Source of the DNA: Sorex araneus
Lineage: Eukaryota; Chordata; Mammalia; Eulipotyphla; Soricidae
Assembly (NCBI RefSeq): GCF_027595985.1
Contig: NC_073304.1
Location: 146,996,746 to 147,060,745 of the forward strand
Length of the DNA: 64,000 bases
Direction of reading: 5' to 3'
The notes under the pieces are model-generated. The model did not search any database. It was not told the DNA's origin and worked only from the letters and a program-made list of their open reading frames with translations. The position numbers and the translations under genes are program-made. Shown here piece after piece: positions 55,701 through 63,935 of this stretch. How positions within the stretch are numbered: the first letter of the stretch is position 1; every line of letters begins with the position of its first letter.

Positions 55701-58700
55701 TTCAGAATTCTTGAAAACTATTTGAGAAGTCTGGGGTTTCTTTTTTCCCCTTTGTTTTTAGGCCTTATCCAATGTGCCCAGGGCTTGCTCCTGGATCTGT
55801 GCTCAGGGATCATCCTTGGAGGCTTGGACCTGTGGGGTGCCGGGCTTGAGCCCGGATTGGCTGGATGCAGGCCTGCACCCTCCCTCTTTACTCTCTCCAG
55901 CCCAGGGGTTTAGTTTCCATATACCAGCATGTGTGTGGGGTAACTGTCTAGGAGGGGTGGGTTCATGGCCCTCTCCCAGCTTCTGCTCTTGTGTCTACCC
56001 ACCGTACTCGGCCATTACTCCTGACTCGATGCTCGGAGACCAAGAACATCCCAGACAAGAATGTGTTTCAGCTCTCTTGGCTCATCAGCACCATCCTCTC
56101 CCCTTCCTTCATTTTTAAAATTTTGTTTTTGTCTTCTAAAATTATGAAACGAAAATGCCAAAATCATATAGAAGAAAATTAAATTTGTGATCCAGATATT
56201 GTTGACATCTTGGTTGATCTTTTATTTATGTTTTGGGGCCACAGCTGCGATGCTCAGGGGTCACTCCTGACTCTGCACACAGGAATTACTCTTGGCAGTG
56301 CTTGGGAGGCCATATGGAGTACTGGGGATCAAACCCGGACCCCGGTAAGGCACATGCCCTACCCACTGGACTCTGCTCCAGCCCTTCTTAATGTTTGTTG
56401 GTTTGGTTTTGGTTTTGTTTTTGCCACACCCTGCAGTGCTCAGGACTTACTCCTTATTCTGCATTCAGGAATCACTCCTAGCAAGCTAAGGGGACCATAG
56501 AGGATGCCAGGGATCGAACCTGGGTCAGCTGCATGCAAGGCAAGCGTCATTCCCATTGTACTATTGCTCCGGCCCCACTTGGTGATTTTTTTCATGAATT
56601 TTTTTTCTTTTATTTTATTTTATTTATTTATTTATTTATTGCTTTTTGGGTCACACCCAGCGATGCTCAGGGGTTACTCCTGGCTTTGCACTCAGGAATT
56701 ACTCCTGGCGGTGCTTGGGGGACCATATGGGATGCTGGGGGGTCGAACCCGGGTCATCCGAGTGCAAGGCAAACGCCCTACCCACTGTGCTATCGCTCCA
56801 GCCCCTTCTTTTAATTTTTATTAAGACTGATTTCAGGCAGTCTTCATGCGTCTTTTAAGTGCACATATGTAATTGAGTTTTGAGAAATTATATCAAGTAC
56901 CAAATCTCTTGCTTGGCAGACAGAAGAATTCACTAAGGACAAACAAATCAAGCCTACATTCCCTGTGCTAGTTATGTGGGCGATGACCATGGGTGGAAAG
57001 AAGCAGACATGGCTTTGATTCAGAGTCTCCACCTTAAAAAACGTGTGACTTGCATCAGCCTCAGTCCCATAGCTCACCAATGGGATGATGTGCTCTTTGA
57101 CAGTGCTCTCACCTCCCCACCAAACAGACTCGGTTAATTCCAGCTTCTCCAGTTGTTAGCAAAGTAAGCCTTGGTTTTCTTACATAAAATGATGCCAATA
57201 CCCTACCTCTGTACAAAACAGCAGAGAGTGGCATATAGCAAATGACTAAATAGAAATGTTAGCAGAAGTCTGTGACAAGAGAAATGGAACGAGATCTGTG
57301 GGATATTCTGAAAAATGGCTTGAAGTATTTGTCATTAAATTCCCAATGCACATGATTACAGGATGATTTTATGTGTTGATTTTTATACATTACGCGCACA
57401 GATGTATTACAGTGGATAATTTTCTTTATATACAGCAAAATGTAGAAAATGCACTGAAAAACATTTGGGGTCAGTGTCAAGGGAAATAGTGGGTTTTGGT
57501 CTTTGTTTGTGAGCTACACCTGGCAGTGCTCCGGGCTTCTCCTGTGCTCAGAGGATCATGGCAGGGGCGGGGGTGGAGGTCAAGTAGCCAGCATTTGCTG
57601 TAGGGACAGTGTTCTGTGGGTCGCTGTGCAGACGGCCTGTGAGCACCACAGCCCTGCGCAGTGTCTGAGCTCGGCACTTACTACCTCATACGCCGAGAGC
57701 AGCTCAGGGCCGTCGGAGCTCTGAGGTTTGTTTTACAGATGTGGAAGCAGACTCGTGGAACGGAACTCACTCGCGTTCGAGGCGCTAGAAGGAGGCAGTG
57801 CTGGGCTTTAGGTCCCCTGCCAGGTCCCCTTTCTCACAGAGTAGTGGGTGTGGAGCGTGTTTGCTGCTGCATCAGTGGTCACCAAGACAGTCCTGAGCAG
57901 GAAGTATGACTGGTCACGTCTGAGCTGCTGAGAATATTGTCTTGTCCCCGTTCACTTTTCAGTCAGATTTCTACTACCCGGGCTAGAGCAATTCCAGAGT
58001 GGGTCGGGTGCCTGCCTTGCACTTAGCCAACCCAGGTTTGATTCTGGGAAACACATAGACTCCCTCGAGCCTGCCAGGAGTGATCTCCGAGCAGAGAGCC
58101 AGGAGGGAGCCTTGACACTGCCGGGTGTGCCACCCTCCCCTCCCCACCCCATCCCACCCCTGCCCCAGGGAAAAAGTGTATTTCTTATAGTCAGTGTATT
58201 GTTTAGGAGGCAACGCAGACTGGTAATGAAGACCTGGGTGAGCTGATGATAAGAAAGAATACCCATTTGAAAGGCTGATGGAGCTTAGGGGCTTTTAGAG
58301 CCACCATTTGCTGTCAGGTTTGTTCTGATTTGCTTATGGCCCTGATCGTTCTCCCAGGTTTAGGGGACCCATGAGGGTGACAGAAGTCATTCCGCAGAGC
58401 TGTGCTGTTAGCAGTTGTGTGGCTGAGCTGTCCTGCTTCCTAGCTTGGGCCCATCAGTGGGGCCCTGCTCGGAGGATTCAGATGGGACTCAGGCCTTTCA
58501 CAGCAACCGGCAGCCTTGCTGCTGCTTGGTCATGAAGTTTTTCTCAGCTGCATCAGCAGGAATCATCGAGGACCTAGGTGTGTTGACCAGAGCTGTTTTG
58601 TGTCTTTCGTAGACAGGAAAGCTCCAGATTTATGACTTGGCCTCAGGAAGTCTGCTGGAGGCTATTGACGCACACGAGGGGGCCTTATGGTCCATGTGTC

Positions 58701-61700
58701 TCTCCCCAGACCAGGTAACTACTCCAGCGCTAAGCTCTCAACTGCGGTTCCCCGTTTCTTCTCTTCTTAAACTGAAGTACCATCGCATTACACCATTACC
58801 ATCTCTCATTTCTCATTTTTAGTTTTACTACCACCTAATAAAAATTTCTCTTAGGGTGTCTTTAAAGATAGCCCACAGATGTTTAGATCTCATGGTACTG
58901 TCTCTTGTATCCGGTGATTGGAGAATCCTGAAAGGAACTGGGATTCTGCTGCTCTGGGCCATCAGCCACATGATGGCAGATGGCTTCGCCTTGGATGATT
59001 TATTTACTCTGTTTTCATGCTGTAGTTGGCAGTGTTTGAGGGCTGCTCTTGACTTAAGTGCTCAGGGTTCAGTCCTGAGACTGCTCATGGCACCATAACC
59101 TAGGGGCCAAGCCTGCATGCACAGGTACCCACCAGCCCACCCTCGTGATTTGTGAGACTTCAAAATTCCTGGTCAACACAGCGCAGGAAACAGAGTAAAC
59201 TTTTCTGCTGGTCTTAGAATTGTTTTGTTTTGTTTTGCTTGTATTGGTCTTTCTGAGTCAGTAAATTACTCTTCCCTTTGAAGGTGCCATCCTGAGAAAC
59301 TATCTAGAAATGATTATGTTCTAGAAACCCGTATTTTAGAAATGGCATTGTTGCTCGGCAGATTTTCTGAACTACCTTGACAATACCTTAACAGATCATG
59401 CCCCTGAATAGTGTGCCTCTGGATACGCTTGATGATGGCAAACTCTAATCCGTGAAAGGAAATGCTATTTTTGCAAAAAAGGCATCTGGGGTGTGCATTG
59501 CTCTTCATTGCTAAACAAAATATCTATAAATTTAAAATAGTGTCTGACATATGTAGATTGTTCTGTCTTTCCCAGTATTGTCACTTATTTTCTTTTTTTT
59601 TTTTTTTTGCTTTTGAAGTTTGTTGTATAGTTTAAGTGGGGAGTTCTAGGTCCCTCCCCAGTCTCCTGGTGAGGCTGGGGCCCGGCAGCCCCGTCCCCTT
59701 CTGGGACACAGTGCTCTGTGCTCTGGGCGCCCTGCCGCCCCCTTGCATTCCAGCCACGGTGTGTGCCTGTGGGAGGGACCTCGTGTTTGGGTGCAAGTGT
59801 GGATTCAAAGAACCATTTTTCCCTACTGCTTTAGGTTTCGTTGCTACAACAAAATTGAGGGTTATTGTCAGACTATTTCCTGTTTTGTCTGAAATGGAAT
59901 TTAATTTCTTGATTTGGGAAAATCATTTTGGACGTTTTTAGTAGAGACTTGTACAGAAATAAATTTGTACCCCGGAGAGGTAAATATGTAGAACAAACTT
60001 AGATTGTACAACCAGTGTGCATTTGTTCAGCTATTTTACTACTGAACAGCGAATTCTTTTGACTCTCAAACTGGGTTGTCATTATCTGCCTGAGTCTCTG
60101 CTAGGAGTTTTCGGGAAAGGTCCATGTCAGCAGCACTAAAAGAGCCATGAAGGGGTTAGAAACAGGTTTGTCTTCATACCCTCTGCCACAAATAGAAAAA
60201 TGGTCTTGTGTGCCATTTTTAATGTGTCTTAATTAAAGTTTATGCAGAAATATTTTGTAATTGACCTTGTCATTTAATTGCAGCATGGCTTTGTGACGGG
60301 GGGTGCAGATAAATCTGTCAAATTCTGGGATTTTGAGCTGGTGAAAGATGAAAATAGTACCCAAAAGCGGTGAGTAAATATTTTCATTTGGGAGCAGTTG
60401 GGGGGTCAGTGGCGAAACACAGAATGGTCTTTTGACGTCTGTGTTCTTTTGAGCTCCAGGGTGTTGTAGGAGTATTGTATGCTTTTGTGAAGGACTGATT
60501 CCTGCTTCTGTTGATTTTGTCTGCGATGGTAGACTTTCTGTGAAGCAGACCCGGACCCTGCAACTGGATGAAGATGTCCTGTGTGTCAGTTACTCTCCCA
60601 ACCAGAAGTTGCTAGCTGTGTCTTTGCTGGACTGTACTGTGAAAGTTTTTTATGTTGACACCTTAAAGGTACAATGATGATGCCTGGGAGTATCTTCTTT
60701 GCTTTCTGATTAATCTTAAGAATTTGGGCTGGGGGGCCAAAAAGGTACTCAGGGAAGTACCACAGGGAAGGCAGTTGGCCTTGCTTGCGGCAGACCCGGG
60801 TTCAATCCCCAGCATCCCTGAGGTCCCCTGCGATTGCCAGAGATGCTCCCTGAGCATCACTGGGTGTTGCCCCCCCCCAAAAAAAAAAACAAAAAAAGAA
60901 TTTGGGTTGATATTCCAAAGAAGTAATCTTGACTATGCACCACAGAGTGTGGTTTTTCTAAAATCCTGGTTGGCACAATGGGGAAACTAATTTAAGAGAA
61001 TCCTTTGGGTTGTAAGTGTTGTGATTCTTTGTGTTTCAGTTTAAGGTAAATAGTATTTCATTTAAAGCAAGCTTTCCTTTTGGTGCTCTTGCTGTGCATC
61101 TTTATGTCCCCCATAAGAGAGATCACCCTGCACCTAGCCCTTCCCTTCTGACTGACTTCACTCAGTCCAGGATCCATTGGTCCCATGCTTGTGGCAAGAT
61201 TTTCAAAGACAGACCACTATAAGCAGCTTGAACCAATGACTGCAGATGGTCCCCTGCATGCTACTGCCCAAAACACTGCAACCCAAGAGCCAGGGGTTTA
61301 GACAGACTGGGAGAGATGCGCTCAGGTGCTGGAGAGATAGTACAGGACGTCAGGCCTGGCCTTGCACATGGCGGGTTCCGGTTCAATCCCTGGCAGTACA
61401 CATGGTGCCCTGAGCACTGTTAGGCGCGATTCAAAACCAGAACAGTCTGTCTGGGTCACTGAGCGTGCTCCAAGTGATGTGGGTCAGGGAGAGCTCAGAG
61501 GGTGGGAGCGCATTCTTGTGCATTCTTCGCCTGCAGGACATGGACTCCAGACCTGGCCCTGCCGCCTCCCAACACCGCCGGGGTGGCCTCCCCAGCACCA
61601 CTGCATGTGGCCCCAAGCAGCAAAAACCAAAAACGACTGGCTGGGGCAAGATTTTCCAGACTTGGCGAAGTATTTCATTTAAAGCTTGCTGTGAAAATCA

Positions 61701-63903
61701 TGCCATTCGTCCCCACATGCATGGGGCTAAAGGGTATCGTCCTGAGTGAAGTCGGCCAGGACAGGTCTGGTGCAGAGCGGCCTCTGTGTGGGATGTAGAC
61801 ACAGCAGGGGAGCACCCAAAGGAAAGGCAGCATGATGGGAGGACTGTGCCCACAATAGTTGGGGTTCGAGGGGGAGCTTGAAAGGGAGGATTCTCGGGGT
61901 CCCGGGGGTGGGGCAGGAACACTGGTGATGATGCGGTGATGAAATTATGTGCATGAGAAACGCTTTAGTAGCGTTGTAAACTCAAAAATATTTTTTTAAA
62001 GGGGGCCAGAGCGATAGAACAGTGGACGTGGTGTTTGCCTTGTGTGCAGCCAATGGGGTTCAGTCCCTGGCATCCCACAGGGTCCCCTGATTACCATTAG
62101 GGGTGATTCCTCAGTGCAGAACCAGGAGTGACCCCGATCATTTCTGAGTGTGACCCAAATACCAAATAAAAGAAAATAGAGATCGGGGCTGGAGTGATAG
62201 CACAGCGGGTAGGGCGTTTGCCTTGCATGCAGCCAACCCGGGTTCGATTCCCAGTATCCCACATGGTCCCCCGAGCACCGCCAGGAGTAATTCCTGAGTG
62301 CATGAGCCAGGAGTAACCCCTGTGTAACGCTGGGTGTGACCCAAAAAAAGAAAAAGAAAAAAACAAAAAAGAAAAGAAAATAGAGATCAAAATCAATCTG
62401 TAGCAATGTTTGCATTGAATTATAAAGTTAGATTTTTGTTTCACATATGATAAATTATGCCTATATTTTTATAGAACAAAAATTTTTTTTTTAACGTTTA
62501 GTTTTTCCTCTCACTGTATGGACACAAACTGCCCGTTATATGCATGGACATCTCTTATGTAAGTAAATTTTAAATGCTCTCTTAGTAACAAGTTATTCTT
62601 TGTAAAGCTCTTAGTTCTAAATTTGATACCTTTATTTAAGAGGATTTCTGTTGTCTGTGTCCTCAAAGATAATATACTGAAGTTATCTCTTATCTATTTG
62701 TCTTTAAAATTTTCAGAATATTTTCACAAGTATTAATTGAATTAATCCTTGCAATTAAGACCTGTTGTTTTCCCAAATAGTATTTTGTTGTCTAAATTAT
62801 TATAATTAGTAGAGCATCCTAAAATATAAGAACCTTTTTAAGATGACATCTGCCATCTGTTCTGGAGAATAATAGTTGTGAGGAAGATGGAAATTGAGTT
62901 TATATTTGAATTTCATCAGGTTCTGTCCCATAGACAGTCTGTTTTAACCAACATTTTTGCAGTGCCGATTTGTGATTGAGAGTGATAATATTTGCAAACA
63001 TATCCTGTATGGGTAAAAGAACTTGGCCCCATGCTATAGCTGCCGCCTTTGGTTGGTATTAAAAAAGTATTTACACACTTTTGACTCTCCAATCTAGGCA
63101 TTTAAAGAGGAGGACTGTTAAGATAGGGGAAAAATACTAGGTCATAAATATTTTGAGTTAATCTCATCCTTACCTTTTTTTTCCCTCACCCTGACCCCCA
63201 CCATGAAGTCTTTGAGTGGGTGGTGGTGTTCATACGTTTCCATTATTTTTTCTTTTTGGTTCCAGTTCATCCATCCCAGGGCCTCAGGCAGGTGAGACCT
63301 GCAGCTCTACCACAGAGGTACTTACCAGTAGACCAGTAGGAAAAACGAAGAATTAGGTGCTCTTGCTAAAGATGCAGTTTGAATTTTGGTTAACATTCAT
63401 TTCAGTGTTTTGGAAAGAAATGGGTTGAACATTCGGGATAGCTTTAATTTAGAGACTATCAGGCCGTCATACAGTAGTGTTTTCCTTCCTCTCTCTCAGG
63501 ATGGGGCACTCATAGCCACGGGCTCTGCCGACAGGAATGTGAAGATCTGGGGTCTGGACTTTGGAGACTGTCATAAGTCCCTCTTTGCACACGATGACAG
63601 GTGCGCACGGTCCCTCGGAGTCCTCCCCCGGAGTCACCTCATGCTCGCCTGAGTCTCCGGTGTTCTTAGCATCAGTTAGAAAGTCTAAGGTCTAAACCCC
63701 AACACTCCGGAGCTAGCTGCTTCAAAGCCATGTGCATGGACAAGGCGCTTTTGCAGTTGGCATTTACACACTTCACACCCTCTGTTTTCAGTGTCATGTT
63801 CCTGAAGTTTGTGCCCAAATCTCACCTCTTCTTCACTGCTGGCAAAGACCGGAAGATTAAGCAGTGGGATGCTGATAAATTTGAACACATACAAACTCTG
63901 GAG
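37606..63903 (+). CDS. WDR3: WDR3, first 672 codons in 17 coding exons (partial, continues off the right edge)
   Basis: WD repeat protein 3, the mammalian Utp12/Dip2. In the family it is a core UTP-B subunit of the small-subunit processome and acts in the nucleolus on 18S pre-rRNA processing. Seventeen exons from 37606 to 63903 join to 2016 nt with GT/AG junctions and no stop. Two WD40 propeller regions are visible: residues 1-225 (VFIWD, VIVWD, VKWWD, LRAWD) and about 366-672 (AKIWN, LQIYD, VKFWD, VKIWG, IKQWD). They are joined by an acidic linker (226-263) and a Lys/Arg-rich stretch (about 313-330). The human protein is 943 aa; the missing end holds the last WD repeats and the Utp12 C-terminal domain. 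No truncation is seen. One blade has D-H where human has G-H (residues 189-190). Confidence 0.97.
37850..38360. other. WDR3 intron, no recognised feature
   Basis: AT-rich with a (T)n/(G) run near 38280. Nothing supported. Confidence 0.45.
38362..38492 (+). mobile_element. SOR-type SINE, 5'-truncated and divergent
   Basis: gcttttgccttgcatgcagc, acacagagccgggagtgagc and an A-rich end. Confidence 0.7.
38886..39066 (-). mobile_element. SOR-type SINE
   Basis: T-run, gggtcacacctggtgatgct, gggatcaacccaggtgggcc and the tail end of the head. Confidence 0.88.
39242..39451 (+). CDS. WDR3: WDR3 coding exon (residues 58-127)
   Basis: Acceptor gatttcag, donor gtgagg. It encodes [20 protein letters not shown], the IRIFSL strand and a blade with NGHK (GH at 105-106) ending LASGSK. 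In phase 0 with both neighbours. Confidence 0.97.
39985..40315 (+). mobile_element. Old L1 3' end
   Basis: cagtggaatgctactcggct, tcatgctgagtgaagccagg and a G-rich 3'UTR (ggggtgttatgcatgtaacc). Conserved ORF2-end phrases. Confidence 0.7.
40337..40573 (-). mobile_element. Second-family SINE, full length
   Basis: Reversed copy: gctcatcgatttgctcgagc, acgtctccattgtgagact, ggcatattgaatacgcc, atcgaacccaggtcgc and cgctccagtcccc. It has both the shared head and the alternative body. Confidence 0.92.
40796..40901 (+). mobile_element. SOR-type SINE remnant, divergent
   Basis: ctagggctgatccccagccc, acatggttctagtccc and cctgagcactgctggggctc. Partial. Confidence 0.45.
40985..41670. other. WDR3 intron, no recognised feature
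   Basis: Unique-looking sequence up to the exon at 41671. Confidence 0.45.
41671..41789 (+). CDS. WDR3: WDR3 coding exon (residues 128-166)
   Basis: Acceptor atctcttgag, donor gtaaag. It encodes [20 protein letters not shown], then [10 protein letters not shown] and NLLVT. The WD dipeptide (134-135) and GH (147-148) mark one WD40 blade boundary. It ends with two bases of a split Ser codon. Confidence 0.96.
41790..42985. other. WDR3 intron, no firm feature
   Basis: A weak SINE-like stretch lies near 42180-42290. A short ctggaa(c/t)(a/g)gt tandem run lies at 42871-42905. The open frames on both strands look like chance. Confidence 0.4.
42988..43273 (-). mobile_element. SOR-type SINE interrupted by about 100 bp
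   Basis: The 3' part (gggccgcacccagggacgtt) at 42988-43040 and the 5' part (gaccatatgggatgtcaggg to ctagcccc) at 43145-43273 are separated by unrelated sequence. Confidence 0.7.
43482..43635 (+). mobile_element. SOR-type SINE, divergent
   Basis: ggggctggatgatggtacag, catatggtttcctgagcatc, gagtcaggagtaaaccctaa and an (AAAT) tail. Confidence 0.75.
44082..44273 (-). mobile_element. SOR-type SINE with target-site duplication
   Basis: (TTTG)n tail, gggtcacacctggcaatgct, gggaattgagcctggctcag and cttgctccagcc. The direct repeat ctcaagattac is at 44071-44081 and 44274-44284. Confidence 0.95.
44350..44660 (-). mobile_element. L1-type 3' tail fragment
   Basis: attgtcaaagttattcatag, cagcaccaatcccaccgcag and gccactgatgtcccctgatg in reversed 3'UTR order. 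Confidence 0.65.
44742..44820 (+). CDS. WDR3: WDR3 coding exon (residues 168-193)
   Basis: Acceptor cttcttgtag, donor gtacgt. It encodes [20 protein letters not shown] and VDHRTE. The blade-opening dipeptide is D-H here (codon gac) where human WDR3 has G-H. Only 79 bp, joined in phase. Confidence 0.95.
44821..45676. other. WDR3 intron, no firm feature
   Basis: GC-rich unique-looking sequence. A faint SINE-like stretch lies near 45480-45600. Confidence 0.4.
45677..45855 (-). mobile_element. SOR-type SINE, divergent
   Basis: gagccacacctggtggtgct, ctgcgctcagggatcagg and ggttggccgcatgcaaggca. Confidence 0.75.
46184..46315 (-). mobile_element. SOR-type SINE, divergent
   Basis: gcagtcagggttactcctgg, tggggtgccagggattgcac and actctctagtccc. 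Confidence 0.65.
46352..46514 (-). mobile_element. SOR-type SINE, divergent
   Basis: gctcagggcttcctcctggc, atgaatcccggtcagcagca and tatcactctggccc. Confidence 0.7.
46670..46765 (+). CDS. WDR3: WDR3 coding exon (residues 194-225)
   Basis: Acceptor actttgtag, donor gtaact. It encodes [20 protein letters not shown] and [12 protein letters not shown], a WD40 blade ending in AWD. It contains no stop and keeps phase 0. Confidence 0.95.
47425..47600 (-). mobile_element. SOR-type SINE, divergent
   Basis: cctcaggggttactcctggt, ggattgaacccaggttgacc and aatagctctggcccc. Confidence 0.75.
47822..47935 (+). CDS. WDR3: WDR3 coding exon (residues 226-263), acidic linker
   Basis: Acceptor caaaacag, donor gtaatt. 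It encodes [20 protein letters not shown] and then an E/D-rich run ending ADESPED. This is a poorly conserved inter-propeller loop and differs from human more than its neighbours do, as expected for a loop. Confidence 0.93.
48220..48715 (-). mobile_element. L1 3' end fragment
   Basis: T-run (reversed poly-A), ggtgtcatacaatgattgaa, accaccaatgtccccagtgt and, at the ORF2 end, actcatttcacttagcatga. It ends 20 bases before a WDR3 exon. Confidence 0.85.
48737..48838 (+). CDS. WDR3: WDR3 coding exon (residues 264-297)
   Basis: Acceptor cttttatag, donor gtgagt. It encodes [20 protein letters not shown] and [14 protein letters not shown]. It was missed by simple ORF scanning because of its size and was found by homology and phase. 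It lies just 3' of an L1 tail fragment. Confidence 0.94.
49011..49182 (-). mobile_element. SOR-type SINE
   Basis: T-run, gggtcacacccggagatgct, gctcatgcactcaggaatta and ctcgctccagcccc. Confidence 0.92.
49366..49463 (+). CDS. WDR3: WDR3 coding exon (residues 298-329), basic stretch
   Basis: Acceptor ccttcttag, donor gtatgt. It encodes [20 protein letters not shown] followed by a Lys/Arg-rich run ([12 protein letters not shown]) that could act as a nuclear or nucleolar signal (inference). Confidence 0.95.
49464..50342. other. WDR3 intron
   Basis: Mostly unique. About 50215-50290 (agtgacttttccagggtcac) is a likely MIR remnant. Confidence 0.45.
50343..50450 (+). CDS. WDR3: WDR3 coding exon (residues 331-365)
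   Basis: Acceptor caccccag after a C-rich tract, donor gtgagt. It encodes [20 protein letters not shown] and [15 protein letters not shown]. Split Arg and Lys codons join it to its neighbours. Confidence 0.95.
50565..50682 (-). mobile_element. SOR-type SINE, 3'-truncated
   Basis: gtgcttgggagaccatatat, ggctgaaccagggtcagc and gctatctcaccagcccc. Confidence 0.75.
51142..51372 (+). CDS. WDR3: WDR3 coding exon (residues 367-442)
   Basis: Acceptor ctcatgcag, donor gtctgt. The largest exon seen (231 bp). It encodes [30 protein letters not shown], a Pro/Ala-rich turn and a full blade [10 protein letters not shown]...AKIWN (GH at 413-414). Confidence 0.97.
51400..53540. other. WDR3 intron, no recognised feature
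   Basis: GC-richer first half, AT-rich second half. Open frames on both strands look like chance. Nothing supported. Confidence 0.45.
53563..54320 (+). repeat. 40-bp minisatellite, about 19 units, with higher-order structure
   Basis: Unit: act gcccRcc cagtgaccgc tccgtcccct cccctagagc (40 bp). Eighteen full units run from 53601 to 54320, after a degenerate first one. Units differ at a few fixed sites. The block 53641-53840 is repeated exactly at 54001-54200. It lies wholly in the WDR3 intron between the exons at 51142 and 55569. Confidence 0.97.
54810..54965 (-). mobile_element. SOR-type SINE, divergent
   Basis: aagtgctcagggctgactcc, ctgtgctcagggatggttcc and gtgtctccagcc. Confidence 0.5.
55090..55205 (+). 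mobile_element. Old L2 LINE 3' remnant
   Basis: tttattccccaaggacatga to ctgtaaatgttgatcgaatg resembles the L2 3' end. Weak. Confidence 0.35.
55569..55662 (+). CDS. WDR3: WDR3 coding exon (residues 444-474)
   Basis: Acceptor ctccccag, donor gtaaac. It encodes [20 protein letters not shown] and [11 protein letters not shown]. It follows the 4.2-kb intron that holds the 40-bp minisatellite. Confidence 0.96.
55745..55903 (-). mobile_element. SOR-type SINE, divergent
   Basis: cccagggcttgctcctggat, tgtgctcagggatcatcctt and actctctccagccc. Confidence 0.75.
56222..56383 (-). mobile_element. SOR-type SINE, first of three in a row
   Basis: gatgctcaggggtcactcct, ggccatatggagtactgggg and actctgctccagccc. 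Confidence 0.85.
56400..56577 (-). mobile_element. SOR-type SINE, second of three in a row
   Basis: gcagtgctcaggacttactc, gggatcgaacctgggtcagc and attgctccggcccc. Confidence 0.88.
56601..56805 (-). mobile_element. SOR-type SINE, third of three in a row, near-consensus
   Basis: Long (TTTA)n tail, gggtcacacccagcgatgct, ggtcgaacccgggtcatccg and atcgctccagcccc. The youngest-looking of the trio. Confidence 0.95.
57140..57235 (+). mobile_element. MIR-like old SINE remnant
   Basis: ttggttttcttacataaaat is a diverged MIR core phrase. Confidence 0.4.
57720..57815 (-). mobile_element. MIR-like old SINE remnant
   Basis: gttttacagatgtggaagca followed by a gaacggaactcac-type segment resembles the reversed MIR core. 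Confidence 0.45.
57979..58130 (+). mobile_element. SOR-type SINE, divergent
   Basis: ggctagagcaattccagagt, cccaggtttgattctgg, gccaggagtgatctccgagc and ccgggtgtgcc. Confidence 0.8.
58613..58714 (+). CDS. WDR3: WDR3 coding exon (residues 475-508)
   Basis: Acceptor tctttcgtag, donor gtaact. It encodes [20 protein letters not shown] and [14 protein letters not shown]. The blade-opening dipeptide is A-H (494-495). Confidence 0.96.
58720..60283. other. WDR3 intron, no recognised feature
   Basis: A T-run near 59590-59610 and a weak SINE-like stretch near 59025-59130. Otherwise unique-looking. Confidence 0.45.
60284..60369 (+). CDS. WDR3: WDR3 coding exon (residues 509-536)
   Basis: Acceptor taattgcag, donor gtgagt. 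It encodes [20 protein letters not shown] and KDENSTQK. The first residue is His (cat) where human has Arg, consistent with a CpG transition. Confidence 0.96.
60533..60668 (+). CDS. WDR3: WDR3 coding exon (residues 538-582)
   Basis: Acceptor cgatggtag, donor gtacaa. It encodes [30 protein letters not shown] and [12 protein letters not shown]. The intron before it is only 163 bp. Confidence 0.96.
60728..60897 (+). mobile_element. SOR-type SINE, divergent
   Basis: ggccttgcttgcggcagacc, cgggttcaatccccagcatc, gagcatcactgggtgttgcc and a C-run before the A tail. Confidence 0.8.
61069..61668 (+). other. 600-bp segment flanked by an exact 17-bp direct repeat
   Basis: agtatttcatttaaagc occurs at 61052-61068 and 61669-61685. 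Between them lie a reversed old-L1-like piece (61075-61200), a divergent plus-strand SINE (about 61325-61440) and unassigned sequence. Whether this is one insertion or a local duplication is unclear. Confidence 0.55.
61325..61440 (+). mobile_element. SOR-type SINE, divergent
   Basis: caggtgctggagagatagta, ggttccggttcaatccctgg and tgccctgagcactgttaggc. Confidence 0.7.
61686..61999 (+). mobile_element. Old L1 3' end
   Basis: cgtcctgagtgaagtcggcc, a G-rich part (gtcccgggggtggggcagga) and an A/T-rich end. Same type as 39985-40315. Confidence 0.55.
62001..62170 (+). mobile_element. SOR-type SINE
   Basis: ggggccagagcgatagaaca, gggttcagtccctggcatcc, ctgagtgtgaccc and an (AAAT)-type tail that served as target for the next SINE. 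Confidence 0.88.
62185..62374 (+). mobile_element. SOR-type SINE with target-site duplication
   Basis: Near-consensus: ggggctggagtgatagcaca, gggttcgattcccagtatcc and tgggtgtgaccc. The direct repeat agaaaatagagatc is at 62171-62184 and 62375-62388. Confidence 0.96.
62502..62558 (+). CDS. WDR3: WDR3 coding exon (residues 583-601)
   Basis: A 57-bp exon, acceptor aacgtttag, donor gtaagt. It encodes [19 protein letters not shown], with the GH dipeptide at 589-590. Too short for ORF scanning; found by reading between the flanking exons. Confidence 0.94.
62570..63490. other. WDR3 intron, no recognised feature
   Basis: AT-rich, unique-looking. Nothing supported beyond the branch/acceptor region before 63500. 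Confidence 0.45.
63500..63600 (+). CDS. WDR3: WDR3 coding exon (residues 602-634)
   Basis: Acceptor ctctctcag, donor gtgcgc. It encodes [20 protein letters not shown] and [13 protein letters not shown]. The IWG strand and the structural Asp of the blade are present. Confidence 0.97.
63792..63903 (+). CDS. WDR3: WDR3 coding exon (residues 636-672), last in window
   Basis: Acceptor tgttttcag, donor gtaacc. It encodes [20 protein letters not shown] and [17 protein letters not shown]. The following exon (GHH..EIW in human) is beyond the right edge. Confidence 0.96.
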
Positions 63904-63935
63904 GTAACCTCTTCCTCAAGAACTACTTTGAGCCG

